Notes: generated by a model not told the origin, from the letters alone. Positions 21,043-30,188 are shown, numbered from the stretch's first letter. The stretch is 48,512 nt of DNA from Alphaproteobacteria bacterium (GCA_018969015.1 JAGWZE010000026.1:1-48512), one strand, 5' to 3'. A program made the numbers and translations.

Positions 21043-21166
21043 CACCCCTCATCCGGCGCTACCGCGCCACCTTCTCCCACAAGGGGAGAAGGTCGCCGCA
21101 GAGGTCCTTCTCCCCTTGTGGGAGAAGGTGGATCGCGGCCGAAGGCCGCGAGACGGATGAGGGGTG
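21043..21166. repeat. Long palindromic intergenic element (CACCCCTCATCC type)
   Basis: The arms CACCCCTCATCC and GGATGAGGGGTG bound the element, and inside them CCTTCTCCC, ACAAGGGGAGAAGG and their reverse complements give a second, perfect long stem around CACCTTCTCCCACAAGG. The RNA would fold into a very stable hairpin in both directions. It lies between the convergent pdhC and amidohydrolase genes and could act as a terminator or 3'-end stabiliser. Elements of this sequence type are widespread in alphaproteobacterial genomes. Confidence 0.88.
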
Positions 21167-21185
21167 TTCGCGCGACGCAAGCGCC

Positions 21186-22898
21186 TCACCACCCGTCCGC
21201 GCGATACGCGATCTTGCCGTCGACGATCGTCGCGAGCGCGCGGCCTTTCGGAATGTCGGCCAGCGGCGCGGTCATGAGATCGACGGAGAAAATGCTGACG
21301 TCGGCGCGCGCGCCTTTGACGAGGCGGCCGCGCTCTTTCTCCTCGAAGGCCGTGTAGGCCGGCGCGGTGGTGAACATCGCGAGCGCCTGGGCGCGGCTCA
21401 CGGCCTCCTGCGGGCGCCAGTCCGGGCCCTGGAAGCCGTTCAGCGCGCGGCGCGCGGTCGCCGCATAGAATTCGATCAGCGGATCGCCTTGCTCCACCGG
21501 CGCATCCGAACCGCCGGCGATCACCGCGCCGCTCTCCAGCAGCGACCGCCACGCATAGGCGCCGTCCAGGCGCGTTGGCCCCAGGCGCGCGGGCGCGAAA
21601 TAGAGATCGCCGATCGCGTGGCTCGGCTGCATCGAGGCGATGACGCCCATCTCCTTGAAGCGCGGGATGTCGCTCAGGCGCAGGACCTGCGCGTGCTCGA
21701 CGCGCCAGCGCGGCGCGGCGATCGCGCGCTGCGCGGGCGGAACGGCGGCGAAGGCGCGGGCATAGGCGTCGAGCACGATGGCGTTGCCGCGATCGCCGAT
21801 GCCGTGCGTGGCGATCTGGATCCCGTCCTTGAGGGCGCGCGCGAACAGAGGATCGGCGTCCTCGGCGCGGAGCAGCACGAGGCCGCGCGAACCCGGACTG
21901 TCCGCGTACGGCTCGAACAGCGCCGCCCCGCGCGAGCCCAGCGCGCCATCGGCGTAGAACTTGATCGCGCGCGTGCTGACGAGGCCGTCGGGCGAGCGGC
22001 GCGGGCCTGAGGCGAAGAGCTTTTCGGAGGCCTGCGGCGTCACGGCGTTGTAGACGCGCAGCTTCATGCCGCCTTCGGCGTCGAGCGCCTCCAGCGCAAG
22101 CATCTCGGCCCAGTCGACGCTCATGTTGTGTGCGCCGGTCCAGCCGCGCGCGGGATAGACGCGCATCGTCGCGGCGAGCGACTCGCGCACCGTGGGCCGC
22201 GGCGCCGCGGCGATCACGGGGCCCATGAGGTCCATCGCGTTGTCGATCAGCATGCCGGAGGGCGCGCCGTCGGGCTCCTTGAGAATGTCGCCGCCGCTCG
22301 GGGGCGTGGTCTTGGCGTCGATGCCCGCGCGCGTGAGCGCGGCGGAGTTGGCGACGAGCGCATGCCCGTCCGCCCGCTCCAGGATAACGGCGATGTCGGG
22401 CGCCACGGCGTCGAGGTCGCGGCGGGTGGGGAAGCGCGCTTCCGGCCAATGCGTCTCGATCCAGCCGCGGCCGACGAGCACGTCACCCGGTTTCAGGCCC
22501 GCGGCCCGCGCCTTCACGCGCGCGACGAGATCGGCCAGCGACGTGACCGTATCGAGATTGAACGTCAGCTCCCGCGCGCCGACGCCCTGCAGGTGCACGT
22601 GCGCGTCGGTGAAGCCGGGGAACGCGGCCGCGCCGCGCAGATCGATCACCTCCGTACCCGGACCTTGCAGCCGCGCGACGCTGCGGCGCGCGCCTGCGGC
22701 GGCGACGACCCCGTCTCGTACGGCGAGCGCTTCGACGGGACCGCGCCCGTCCTCGCCCGTATAGATCGGGCCGCCCCAGACGATGATGTCGGCGGGTTTC
22801 GGCTTGGCGGCGGCGGGATCGGCGAGCGCGACCACGGCGGCGAAAAGAGCAAAGAGCAGGGCGAGTGGGGCGGGGATCGCGATAATGCGGCGGGTCAT
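21186..22898 (-). CDS. Secreted YtcJ-like metal-dependent amidohydrolase
   Basis: A 570-residue amidohydrolase-superfamily enzyme (Amidohydro_3/YtcJ type). A signal peptide is likely at 1-26 (IIAIPAPLALLFALFAAVVA ending near ADPAAA), placing it in the periplasm. The metal site begins with HxH in FTDAHVHLQGVG; further ligands are probably in RVEHAQVLRL and ATHGIGDRGN, and the final Asp is in AGGSDAPVEQGDPL. The C-terminal beta-sandwich returns near ARADVSIFSVDLM. The ATG at 22898 fits the signal peptide better than the upstream open frame. The substrate is unknown; family members hydrolyse varied amides and esters. Convergent with pdhC. Confidence 0.85.
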   Translation of the reverse strand: MTRRIIAIPAPLALLFALFAAVVALADPAAAKPKPADIIVWGGPIYTGEDGRGPVEALAVRDGVVAAAGARRSVARLQGPGTEVIDLRGAAAFPGFTDAHVHLQGVGARELTFNLDTVTSLADLVARVKARAAGLKPGDVLVGRGWIETHWPEARFPTRRDLDAVAPDIAVILERADGHALVANSAALTRAGIDAKTTPPSGGDILKEPDGAPSGMLIDNAMDLMGPVIAAAPRPTVRESLAATMRVYPARGWTGAHNMSVDWAEMLALEALDAEGGMKLRVYNAVTPQASEKLFASGPRRSPDGLVSTRAIKFYADGALGSRGAALFEPYADSPGSRGLVLLRAEDADPLFARALKDGIQIATHGIGDRGNAIVLDAYARAFAAVPPAQRAIAAPRWRVEHAQVLRLSDIPRFKEMGVIASMQPSHAIGDLYFAPARLGPTRLDGAYAWRSLLESGAVIAGGSDAPVEQGDPLIEFYAATARRALNGFQGPDWRPQEAVSRAQALAMFTTAPAYTAFEEKERGRLVKGARADVSIFSVDLMTAPLADIPKGRALATIVDGKIAYRADGW

Positions 22899-22999
22899 GG
22901 CCGAGCCTACCACGCGGCGGCCACGTCCTTGCAAGGGGCCGGGTGGCGGCGCGCCTTCCGGCGCGTGACACCCCGCCCAAATCGTCCTAAGTCCGCCCC

Positions 23000-23650
23000 G
23001 TGCTCGACACTTTCCTCGCCGCCTTCGTGACGTTCTTCGTCATCATCGACCCACCCGGGGTGGCGCCGATGTTCGCGACGTTGACGCAGGACATGGACGC
23101 GAAGTTTCGCCGGAAGATGGCGATCAAGAGCGTCGCGGTCGCGACCGCCGTGCTCTTCGGGTTCGCGTTCGGCGGCGCCTGGCTGCTCGACAAGCTGCAC
23201 GTTTCGCTCGACGCTTTCCGCATCGCGGGCGGCCTTCTGCTCTTCCTCATCGCCGTGGACATGCTGTTCGAGAAGCAGACGGAGCGGCGCGAGGCCCGCA
23301 ACGAGAAGGTCCTGGAGGAGCGCCGTGCGCACCCCGGTGAGCACGACGACATCTCGGTCTTTCCGCTGGCGATCCCGCTGATCTCCGGGCCCGGCGCGAT
23401 CGCCAGCGTCATCCTCTATTTCACCACCTTTACCGACGTCGCCCAGCGCGCGGCGGTGCTCGCCGGCGCCGGCGCCAACCTCGCTTTGACGCTCGCGGCG
23501 TTCCTCGCCGCCGGCCCGCTCACGCGCCTCATGGGCAAGACGGTGGCGAACATGATCACCCGCATCTTCGGCATCCTGCTGGCGGCCCTGGCGGCGCAGT
23601 TCGTGGTGGACGGCGTGCGCAACGCGTTCGGGATCGGCGGCGCGGGCTGA
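23000..23650 (+). CDS. MarC family integral membrane protein
   Basis: A 216-residue protein of the MarC (UPF0056/NAAT) family. The first helix VTFFVIIDPPGVAPMFATLT carries the family's DP-PG motif, and SVFPLAIPLISGPGAIASVI is the second conserved re-entrant-like block; six helices are expected. Between them lies a charged cytoplasmic loop (KQTERREARNEKVLEERRAH). Despite its name, MarC is not involved in multidrug resistance in E. coli, and the substrate of this family is not settled. The start is GTG at 23000, 101 bases from the divergent amidohydrolase start. Family assignment is firm, function is not. Confidence 0.9.
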   Translation: MLDTFLAAFVTFFVIIDPPGVAPMFATLTQDMDAKFRRKMAIKSVAVATAVLFGFAFGGAWLLDKLHVSLDAFRIAGGLLLFLIAVDMLFEKQTERREARNEKVLEERRAHPGEHDDISVFPLAIPLISGPGAIASVILYFTTFTDVAQRAAVLAGAGANLALTLAAFLAAGPLTRLMGKTVANMITRIFGILLAALAAQFVVDGVRNAFGIGGAG

Positions 23651-23718
23651 GCAACGCCGCTTTACACCGCAGGATGGCGCGCGCCTAATCCGCCATAGGA
23701 CCAGCGCGGGAGGCGGCG

Positions 23719-24120
23719 ATGCGGGTCAAGGGCGTCAATCTGATTGCATGCGGCGTCGCGGCGATCGCGATGTATCTCGTCGGCATGGTTATCTACGGGG
23801 TCCTGTTCAGCGCGCAGTGGATGGCGCTTTCGGGGTACACGGAGGAGATGCTCGCGCCCTTCATGTGGAAGATGGCGCTGTCGCCGGTGATGCCGGTTCT
23901 CGGCGCGATCGGGATCGCGGCGGTGATCCGGTGGCGCAACGCGCAGGGCCCCGCGGCCGGGGCGGTGACGGGTGCGCTCGTCTTCCTGTTCTTCAGCTTC
24001 TCGTCGCGTCTTTACGGCTATGCTTATGGCCCCGAGCCGGTTGGGCTGCTCGCGATCGACTCGGCGCATTTGCTGCTCACCAACGTTGTCGGGGGCGCGA
24101 TCATCGGCGCGATGAAATAG
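23719..24120 (+). CDS. DUF1761 family membrane protein
   Basis: A 133-residue inner-membrane protein with four predicted helices (about 7-29, 51-68, 78-94 and 108-130). The pattern GVLFSAQWMALSGYTEEML after the first helix is typical of DUF1761, whose function is unknown. The ATG follows a GGGAGG ribosome site. It precedes surE by 41 bases on the same strand and may be co-transcribed with it. Family call is from pattern memory and moderately sure. Confidence 0.75.
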   Translation: MRVKGVNLIACGVAAIAMYLVGMVIYGVLFSAQWMALSGYTEEMLAPFMWKMALSPVMPVLGAIGIAAVIRWRNAQGPAAGAVTGALVFLFFSFSSRLYGYAYGPEPVGLLAIDSAHLLLTNVVGGAIIGAMK

Positions 24121-24161
24121 CCACGCTCGCGCCTGCGGCAAGGCGGTGCTAAGCCCCGCGC

Positions 24162-24950
24162 ATGCGTATTCTCTGCACCAACGACGACGGCATCCATGCG
24201 CCGGGGCTTGCGGTCCTGGAGGGCATCGCCCGCCATTTCTCCGACGATGTCTGGATCGTCGCCCCCGAGACGGAGCAATCGGGCGCGTCCCGCGCGCTGA
24301 CGCTGACGGCGCCGATCCGGGTGCGCAGCATCGGCGCGCGGCGGTTCGCGCTGACGGGCACGCCAACGGACTGCGTCACGCTCGCGGTGCATGATCTGAT
24401 GGACGGTCCGCCCGATCTCGTTCTCTCGGGCGTCAACAACGGCCAGAACATCGCCGAGGACGTGACGTTCTCCGGCACGATCGCCGGCGCAATGCAGGGC
24501 ATGGCGCTCGGCGCGCCTTCGGTGGCCTTCAGCCAGGCGCGCGGCTTTCGCGGCGAGACCTCGCCCTTGTGGGAAACCGCCGCCGCGCACGGGCCCGGTG
24601 TGCTCGGCGCGCTTTTGAAGCATGGCTGGCCGTCCAACGTCGTCATGAACGTCAATTTCCCCGACCGCGCGCCGGAGGAGGTCGCGGGCGTCGACGTGAC
24701 GGTGCAGGGCCGGCGCGACAACCGGGTGCTCTTCGCGGAAAAGCGCACCGACCTGCGCGGCCAGACCTACTACTGGCAGGGGTTCAACGGACAGTTGTCG
24801 GATCCGCCCGCCGGCACGGATCTGCGCGCGGTCTATGACGGCCGCATCTCGATCACGCCGCTCCATGTCGATCTGACGGAACGCGACGTGGTGCACCGCC
24901 TGAAGGGCGTCATCGGCGGGGCGCCGCCGAAGCTCGAGCCCCGTGGCTGA
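24162..24950 (+). CDS. surE: 5'/3'-nucleotidase SurE
   Basis: A metal-dependent nucleoside monophosphate phosphatase linked to stationary-phase survival. The 262 residues begin [20 protein letters not shown] with the Asp-Asp metal ligands (8, 9); the other conserved blocks are [19 protein letters not shown] (catalytic Ser), TGTPTDCV and [17 protein letters not shown] (Asn metal ligand). The C-terminal part [20 protein letters not shown] is standard. An NlpD-like gene follows 44 bases later, as in the widespread surE-pcm-nlpD cluster, but pcm is absent here. Identity certain. Confidence 0.96.
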   Translation: MRILCTNDDGIHAPGLAVLEGIARHFSDDVWIVAPETEQSGASRALTLTAPIRVRSIGARRFALTGTPTDCVTLAVHDLMDGPPDLVLSGVNNGQNIAEDVTFSGTIAGAMQGMALGAPSVAFSQARGFRGETSPLWETAAAHGPGVLGALLKHGWPSNVVMNVNFPDRAPEEVAGVDVTVQGRRDNRVLFAEKRTDLRGQTYYWQGFNGQLSDPPAGTDLRAVYDGRISITPLHVDLTERDVVHRLKGVIGGAPPKLEPRG

Positions 24951-24994
24951 CGGGACCGCTTGGCCTCGGCGCCGATTCGGGGTGATCGAAGGGC

Positions 24995-26125
24995 ATGAAG
25001 CGCGCGATGGCTCTCCCCGTGGTGGCGCTGGCGATCGGTTGCGCCGGCGGCATCGACGCGCCCGGCGCGCCAACGGCGGATCAGCACGCGCGCGTGCGGG
25101 CCCCCGCGCCGATCGAACAGCGGGATATCCCGGCGCCCCGCGCCGGCGCCCCGTCCCCGTCGACCACCGTCGCCGCGCGCGGGACAGGCCGGGCGCCGCG
25201 CGCCGCCGCGCCCGTCGATCAGCGCGTCATGGCGACCCGGCCGCCCGCCCCGGAGACACCGCCGCCGGCGCCCGCGGCGCCGCGTCCGCATCCCGCCCAG
25301 CCCGCGCCGGACTGGGCCGCGGGCCCCGGCACGCCCCTCTCGGCTTACGCCTTGCGCCCGGACGACGCGCAGCCGTTCGATCCGCTCGCCGCGCCGCGCA
25401 CCCATACCGTCGCCGCCGGCGAGACGCTGTACGCCCTCTCGGCGCGGTATCAGACGCCGCTGCGGGCGCTCGTCGACGCCAACCGCCTCGAGGCGCCGTT
25501 CGCGCTGTCGACGGGGCAGACCCTGCGCATCCCCCCGCCGCGCACCGTAACGGTGCAGCGCGGCGAGACGCTCGACGCCATCGCTACGCGCTACGCGATC
25601 GACGCTCGCTCGCTCGCTTATCTCAACCGGCTCGCGGCGCCGTTCGAGGTCCGCGCCGGGGACCGGCTCGTCATTCCAGGCCTTGCCCGCCCGCCCCAGC
25701 GCGCGCGCGACGCCGATCTTCCGCCCCAGGAGCCGCAGGCCCCGCCGCTCGGCAAGAAGAAGGGCGCGATCAAGTTCGCCTGGCCGTTGCGGGGGAAGGT
25801 CGTGGCCCGGTTCGGGCCGCAGCCGAACGGGCTGCGCTCCGACGGCATCGACATCGAGGCCAAGCCCGGCGCGCCGGTGCGCGCCGCCGCCGCCGGTGAC
25901 GTCGTCTATGCGGGCGACGATCTTCCTGGATACGGGGCGCTGGTGCTCGTGAAGCATCCGGACGGTTGGGTGACGGCCTATGCGCGGACCCAGCGGATCG
26001 TCGCGAAAGAAGGCGCCAAGGTGCGCCAGGGCGACGTCATCGCCGAATCGGGCGCGCGCCTGCATTTCCAGGTCCGGCGCGGCGCGGAGCCGGCCGATCC
26101 GCTGAGCGCGCTGCCGCCGGTCTAG
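24995..26125 (+). CDS. NlpD-like lipoprotein, two LysM domains and degenerate LytM (M23) domain
   Basis: A 376-residue envelope protein, probably an activator of cell-wall amidases. A lipobox-like LAIGC places the lipidated cysteine at 16. A Pro/Ala-rich stretch to about 130 is followed by LysM 1 (137-180), LysM 2 (184-228) and a LytM domain (261-370). The M23 metal ligands are lost: HxGxD is SDGID (Ser282-Asp286) and HxH is RLH (355-357), as in NlpD and EnvC, which activate amidases rather than cut the wall. Naming it nlpD or dipM needs a phylogeny. It is downstream of surE; its stop shares CTAG with the convergent DUF815 gene. Confidence 0.86.
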   Translation: MKRAMALPVVALAIGCAGGIDAPGAPTADQHARVRAPAPIEQRDIPAPRAGAPSPSTTVAARGTGRAPRAAAPVDQRVMATRPPAPETPPPAPAAPRPHPAQPAPDWAAGPGTPLSAYALRPDDAQPFDPLAAPRTHTVAAGETLYALSARYQTPLRALVDANRLEAPFALSTGQTLRIPPPRTVTVQRGETLDAIATRYAIDARSLAYLNRLAAPFEVRAGDRLVIPGLARPPQRARDADLPPQEPQAPPLGKKKGAIKFAWPLRGKVVARFGPQPNGLRSDGIDIEAKPGAPVRAAAAGDVVYAGDDLPGYGALVLVKHPDGWVTAYARTQRIVAKEGAKVRQGDVIAESGARLHFQVRRGAEPADPLSALPPV

Positions 26126-26943
26126 CCGCGCGCGGCCCAATCCAGAAGAAACTGCCGCGCCACCCGGCCCGAGCGCGAGCCGCGGGTGATGCACCATTCG
26201 AGCGCTGCGCGCTCCATCTCCGGGCCGTCGCGCAGGCCTTCGGCGGCTGCGAGCGTGCGGACGATCTCGAGATAGACGTCCTGGTCCATCGCGTGGAACC
26301 CGAGCCACAGGCCGAAACGGTCCGCCAAAGCGAGGCGTTCCTCGGCGGCGTCGCGCCAATGCAGCTCCAGCTCGACGTTCTCGCGCGGATCGCGATCGAG
26401 CAGGTGGCGGCGGTTCGAGGTGGCGTAGACGACGAGATCGTCCGTCCGGGACGCGAGGCCGCCTTCGAGCGCCGGCCGCAGCGCCTTGGCGAGGCCGGAG
26501 CCGCCTTCGAACGCGAGATCGTCGAGGAAAAGGATCACCCGCGCGCCAGAGCCGGCGAGCGCGCCCAGCAAAGCGGGGAGGCTGTCGAGGTCGTCCCGGC
26601 CGACCTCCACGATCTTCAGCGCCGGCGTTTCGGCGGCCACGACCTTGTGGACGGCCTTCACCAGCGCGCTCTTTCCGGCCCCGCGGGCGCCCCAGAGCAG
26701 GGCGTTGTTCGCCGGGCGCCCGGCGGCGAAACTGCGGGTGTTGGCCAGAAGCGCCGCCTTCTGGGCGTCGACTCCGACCAGGAGGTCGAGGTCGAGGGCG
26801 GCCGGCTGCACCGGAACTAGGCCGCCCGCCCGCGGCCGCCACACGAACGCGCCGCCGGCCGAAAGGTCGGCCGGGCCGGGTGGGGGCGGGGCCAGCCGCT
26901 CCAAGGCGGCGGCGATCCGGGCGAGGGCTTCGGTCTGGTCCAC
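26122..26943 (-). CDS. DUF815 family P-loop ATPase
   Basis: A 273-residue AAA-like ATPase of the DUF815 family. The Walker A is LLWGARGAGKSALVKAVHK and Walker B is RVILFLDDLAFE; a sensor-1-like VVYATSNRRHLL follows, and a small helical lid closes the protein (LEWCITRGSRSGRVARQFL). The start is GTG at 26943. Cellular function is unknown; linkage to yajC-secDF or surE-nlpD regions is frequent in alphaproteobacteria. It is divergent from yajC, with the yajC promoter in the 97-base gap, and convergent with the NlpD-like gene. Confidence 0.88.
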   Translation of the reverse strand: MDQTEALARIAAALERLAPPPPGPADLSAGGAFVWRPRAGGLVPVQPAALDLDLLVGVDAQKAALLANTRSFAAGRPANNALLWGARGAGKSALVKAVHKVVAAETPALKIVEVGRDDLDSLPALLGALAGSGARVILFLDDLAFEGGSGLAKALRPALEGGLASRTDDLVVYATSNRRHLLDRDPRENVELELHWRDAAEERLALADRFGLWLGFHAMDQDVYLEIVRTLAAAEGLRDGPEMERAALEWCITRGSRSGRVARQFLLDWAARG

Positions 26944-26966
26944 GGTGTGGCGCTCGGGGGCGTGCG

Positions 26967-26994
26967 TTGCAAAGCGAGGAACCGAGCCTATAGT
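26967..26994 (+). promoter_or_regulatory. Candidate promoter of the yajC-secD-secF operon
   Basis: TTGCAA and TATAGT, 16 bases apart, match housekeeping sigma consensus well and lie 46 bases before the yajC ATG, leaving room for a short leader. The leader contains a plausible ribosome site (ctagaggattctcg). Confidence 0.6.
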
Positions 26995-27040
26995 CCGCGC
27001 CGCGTTGGCGGGCCAGGGCCCGCTCCCTAGAGGATTCTCG

Positions 27041-27388
27041 ATGTTCGTTTCCGACGCCTACGCCCAGGCGGCTGGCGCTGCCCCCGATCCGATGACGGCC
27101 GCGCTGGTCCAGCTCGCGCCTTTGGTCCTCATCATCATCGTCTTCTATTTCCTGCTGATTCGGCCGCAGCAGCGCCGTCTCAAGGCGCACCAGGACATGG
27201 TTAAGGGCCTGCAGCGCGGCGACACGATCGTCACGTCCGGCGGCCTGATCGGCAAGGTGAAGTCCGTGGCCGACGACGAACTGCGCGTCGAACTCGCGCC
27301 CAACGTCGAGGTGCGCGTCGTGCGCGGCACGGTGGCGGAAGTGCGCTCCAAGGGCGCGCCGGCCCCGGCAAACGACTCCAAACCCTGA
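27041..27388 (+). CDS. yajC: Preprotein translocase subunit YajC
   Basis: A 115-residue single-span inner-membrane protein that joins SecDF in the holotranslocon. A short periplasmic N-terminus (FVSDAYAQAAG) precedes the transmembrane helix (about 23-41, LAPLVLIIIVFYFLLI), then the diagnostic RPQQRRLKAHQDMV and the small soluble domain with TSGGLIGKVKSV. The frame is open far upstream, but the ATG at 27041 has AGAGG nearby and matches homologues. First gene of yajC-secD-secF, with its promoter at 26967. Confidence 0.96.
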   Translation: MFVSDAYAQAAGAAPDPMTAALVQLAPLVLIIIVFYFLLIRPQQRRLKAHQDMVKGLQRGDTIVTSGGLIGKVKSVADDELRVELAPNVEVRVVRGTVAEVRSKGAPAPANDSKP

Positions 27389-27449
27389 TCCGCCGCCCTG
27401 ATTTCGCCCTAGCGACGCGCTCAAACGCGCGCGGAACGAAGTTGCACCC

Positions 27450-29060
27450 ATGCTGAAAATCGCGCGCTGGCGCATCATCGCCGTCGTCATTGCGGCGCTC
27501 TGGGGGTTCGCCTTCTCGGCCCCGAGCCTGCTGCCGGAGTCTATCCGGTCGGCCCTGCCGGCATGGGCGCCGAACAAGGCGATCAATCTCGGTCTCGACC
27601 TGCGCGGCGGCTCACACCTGCTGCTCGAAGTCGACACCAAGGGCCTGTTCAAGGACAAGCTCGAGAACACCGTCGACGAGATGGCGCGCGCGCTGAGCGA
27701 GGCCAAGCCGCGCATCGGCTATACCGGGCGCGCCGTCGTCGGCGACGCCGCGCGCATCAAGGTCATCGACCCGGCCGAGCAGCAGCGCGCGCTCGCCGAG
27801 ATCCGCAAGATCGCGCAACCGGTGAACTCGACCGGCATGAGCGCCGGCAAGATGGACCTCGAGATCACCGAGGCCGCCGACGGCGCGATCGAAATGCGCC
27901 TGACAGAGGCCGCGCGCGAAGCGCTGACGCGGGACGCCGTCACCCGCTCGATCGAGGTCATCCGTCGCCGCGTCGACGCCGCCGGCACCGCCGAAATCAG
28001 CATCACCCGCCAGGGCGAAGACCGCATCATCGTGCAGGCGCCGGGCGAGCAGGATCCGGAATCGCTCAAGCGCCGCATCGGCCAGACCGCGAAAATGACC
28101 TTCCACATGGTCGACGCGAGCGTCTCGCCGGCGGACGCCGCCGCGGGCCGCATTCCGCCGGGCTCCGAGCTGATGCCCTCCGACGATCCGGGCGAGGGCG
28201 CCGTGGTCGTACGGTCGCGCGCCGTGCTCACGGGCGACAACCTCGCCGAAGCGCATGCGGGCTTCGACCAGCAGACGCAGGCGCCGATCGTCAACTTCAA
28301 GTTCGACGCCACGGGCGGGCGGATCTTCTGCCAGCTCACCACGCGCTACACCGGCCAGCGTTTCGCCACCGTGCTCGACGGCAAGGTGATCACCGCGCCG
28401 CGCATCAACACGCCGATCTGCGGCGGCTCCGGCTACATCGAAGGCAACTTCACCACCGAAAGCGCCAACGAGCTCGCGGTCCTGCTGCGCGCCGGCGCGC
28501 TGCCGGCCCCGTTGAACGTCATCGAGCAGCGCACCGTCGGCGCCGAGCTTGGCCAGGACGCCGTCAATGCCGGCCTCGCGGCGGGCGTCGTCGCCGCCAT
28601 CATGATCCTCGGCTTCATGTGCTTGGCGTACGGCTTCTTCGGCGTGATCGCCTGCGTGGCCCTCGTCGTGAACCTCGCGATGATCCTCGCAGCCATGGCG
28701 GTGTTCGGCGCGACGCTGACATTGCCCGGCATCGCCGGCCTCATCCTCACGATCGCCATCGCCGTCGACGCCAACGTGCTGATCTACGAGCGCATGCGTG
28801 ACGAGGAGAAGCTCGGGCGAAGTGTGGCGTTGTCCGTCGACGCGGGCTTCTCTCGCGCCATGGTGACGATCATCGACGCCAACATCACCACGATCCTCGC
28901 CGCGCTGATCCTGTTCCAGTTCGGCGCCGGCCCGGTGCGCGGCTTCGCCTGGACGCTGTCCATCGGCACGGTGACTTCGGTGTTCACCGCGGTGCTCGTG
29001 ACGCAACTGCTGATCGCGTGGTGGTATCGCGCCGCACGCCCCAAGAAACTGCCGATCTGA
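27450..29060 (+). CDS. secD: Protein translocase subunit SecD
   Basis: Uses the proton gradient to pull proteins through the Sec channel on the periplasmic side. The 536 residues have an N-terminal transmembrane helix (about 8-26), the conserved D1 motif LGLDLRGGSHLLLEV, the large periplasmic domain with IEVIRRRVDAAGTAEISI and ending VEIQR-like VIEQRTVGAELGQDAVNAGL, and five C-terminal helices including IAVDANVLIYERMRDEEKLG (helix 4, proton path Asp). It is 61 bases after yajC and 9 bases before secF. Identity certain. Confidence 0.97.
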   Translation: MLKIARWRIIAVVIAALWGFAFSAPSLLPESIRSALPAWAPNKAINLGLDLRGGSHLLLEVDTKGLFKDKLENTVDEMARALSEAKPRIGYTGRAVVGDAARIKVIDPAEQQRALAEIRKIAQPVNSTGMSAGKMDLEITEAADGAIEMRLTEAAREALTRDAVTRSIEVIRRRVDAAGTAEISITRQGEDRIIVQAPGEQDPESLKRRIGQTAKMTFHMVDASVSPADAAAGRIPPGSELMPSDDPGEGAVVVRSRAVLTGDNLAEAHAGFDQQTQAPIVNFKFDATGGRIFCQLTTRYTGQRFATVLDGKVITAPRINTPICGGSGYIEGNFTTESANELAVLLRAGALPAPLNVIEQRTVGAELGQDAVNAGLAAGVVAAIMILGFMCLAYGFFGVIACVALVVNLAMILAAMAVFGATLTLPGIAGLILTIAIAVDANVLIYERMRDEEKLGRSVALSVDAGFSRAMVTIIDANITTILAALILFQFGAGPVRGFAWTLSIGTVTSVFTAVLVTQLLIAWWYRAARPKKLPI

Positions 29061-29069
29061 GGTCGAGAC

Positions 29070-30107
29070 ATGTCATCCTGGTGGCCCCTGATCCGGCTCA
29101 TCCCGGTCAAGACGAACTTCCAGTTCGTGAAATTCTCCGGCTTCGCGGCGTTCGCCTCGATCGCGCTGGTGCTGGCGTCCTTCGTGTCGTTTGCGACCGC
29201 GGGCTACACCAAAAGCCCGACCGAGATCTGGAACGACGCCGGCCCGACGGCAGGCGAGAAGGGGCAGGCGTTCTTCTGCGCCGCCTTCAACTGCGGCGTC
29301 GATTTCAAGGGCGGCACGCTTCTGGAAGTGACGACGCCCGGCCGCGCGGCGCCGCTCGGGGAGCTGCGCGCCGAGCTCGAAAAGATGGGCCTCGGCGACG
29401 TGCAGGTGCAGGGGTTCGGTACGGAGTTCTCCGCGCTGCTGCGCTTCGAAACGCCCGACGGCCAGGATCCGGCGCAGTTCGTCGACAAGGCCAAGGCCGA
29501 TCTGCGCGCGGCATTCCCAGGCATCGAGATCGTGCGCGCCGAAGTCGTCGGGCCGAAGGTCTCGGGCGAGCTGTTCGCCTCGGGCCTCACCGCGCTCGGC
29601 CTCGCGATCGTCCTGATGCTGATCTACATCTGGTTCCGCTTCGAGCTGAACTATGGCGTGGGCGCAGTGACGGCGCTGTTCCACGACGTGATCCTGACGA
29701 TGGGCCTGCTCTCCGTGCTGCGCATGGAGTTCTCGCTGACATCGATCGCCGCGCTTCTCACCATCATCGGCTACTCGATGAACGACACCGTCGTCGTGTT
29801 CGACCGCATGCGCGAGAACCGTCGCAAGTTCAAACGCATGACCTGGCGGGATCTGATCGATCTGTCGGTCAACGAAACGCTCTCGCGCACCATCATCACG
29901 GGCGCCACGGCGCTGCTCGCGCTTGGCGGTCTGTTGTTCCTGGGCGGGCCGACGATGTTCCCGTTCGTCTTCGCGATGATCTTCGGCATCGTGATCGGCA
30001 CCTATTCGTCGATCTATGTCGCGGCGCCGGCGATGCTCGTCATGGGGAACACGGTGAAGGACACGCCGGGCGCGTCCGGTGAGCCAAACCCCGCCGCCGG
30101 GGCCTAA
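29070..30107 (+). CDS. secF: Protein translocase subunit SecF
   Basis: Partner of SecD; 345 residues. One N-terminal helix (about 22-44, FAAFASIALVLASFVSFATA), the motif GVDFKGGTLLEVTT, a small periplasmic domain, then five helices with the signature IGYSMNDTVVVFDRMRENRR and TLSRTIITGATALLALGGL. It begins 9 bases after the secD stop and ends the operon. The C-terminus is short and unremarkable. Identity certain. Confidence 0.97.
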   Translation: MSSWWPLIRLIPVKTNFQFVKFSGFAAFASIALVLASFVSFATAGYTKSPTEIWNDAGPTAGEKGQAFFCAAFNCGVDFKGGTLLEVTTPGRAAPLGELRAELEKMGLGDVQVQGFGTEFSALLRFETPDGQDPAQFVDKAKADLRAAFPGIEIVRAEVVGPKVSGELFASGLTALGLAIVLMLIYIWFRFELNYGVGAVTALFHDVILTMGLLSVLRMEFSLTSIAALLTIIGYSMNDTVVVFDRMRENRRKFKRMTWRDLIDLSVNETLSRTIITGATALLALGGLLFLGGPTMFPFVFAMIFGIVIGTYSSIYVAAPAMLVMGNTVKDTPGASGEPNPAAGA

Positions 30108-30188
30108 AGCGATCGCGACGCCGCCATCGCTCCGGCTCCTGCCGCATCCGCAGGCCGGACGATGGGAACGCGCTCAAACGCCAACCCG

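Noticed and set aside
24833-27715. A 960-codon minus-strand open frame spanning nlpD-like, DUF815 and yajC
   Set aside because: Antisense to recognised genes for most of its length and in a different frame from the real DUF815 gene.
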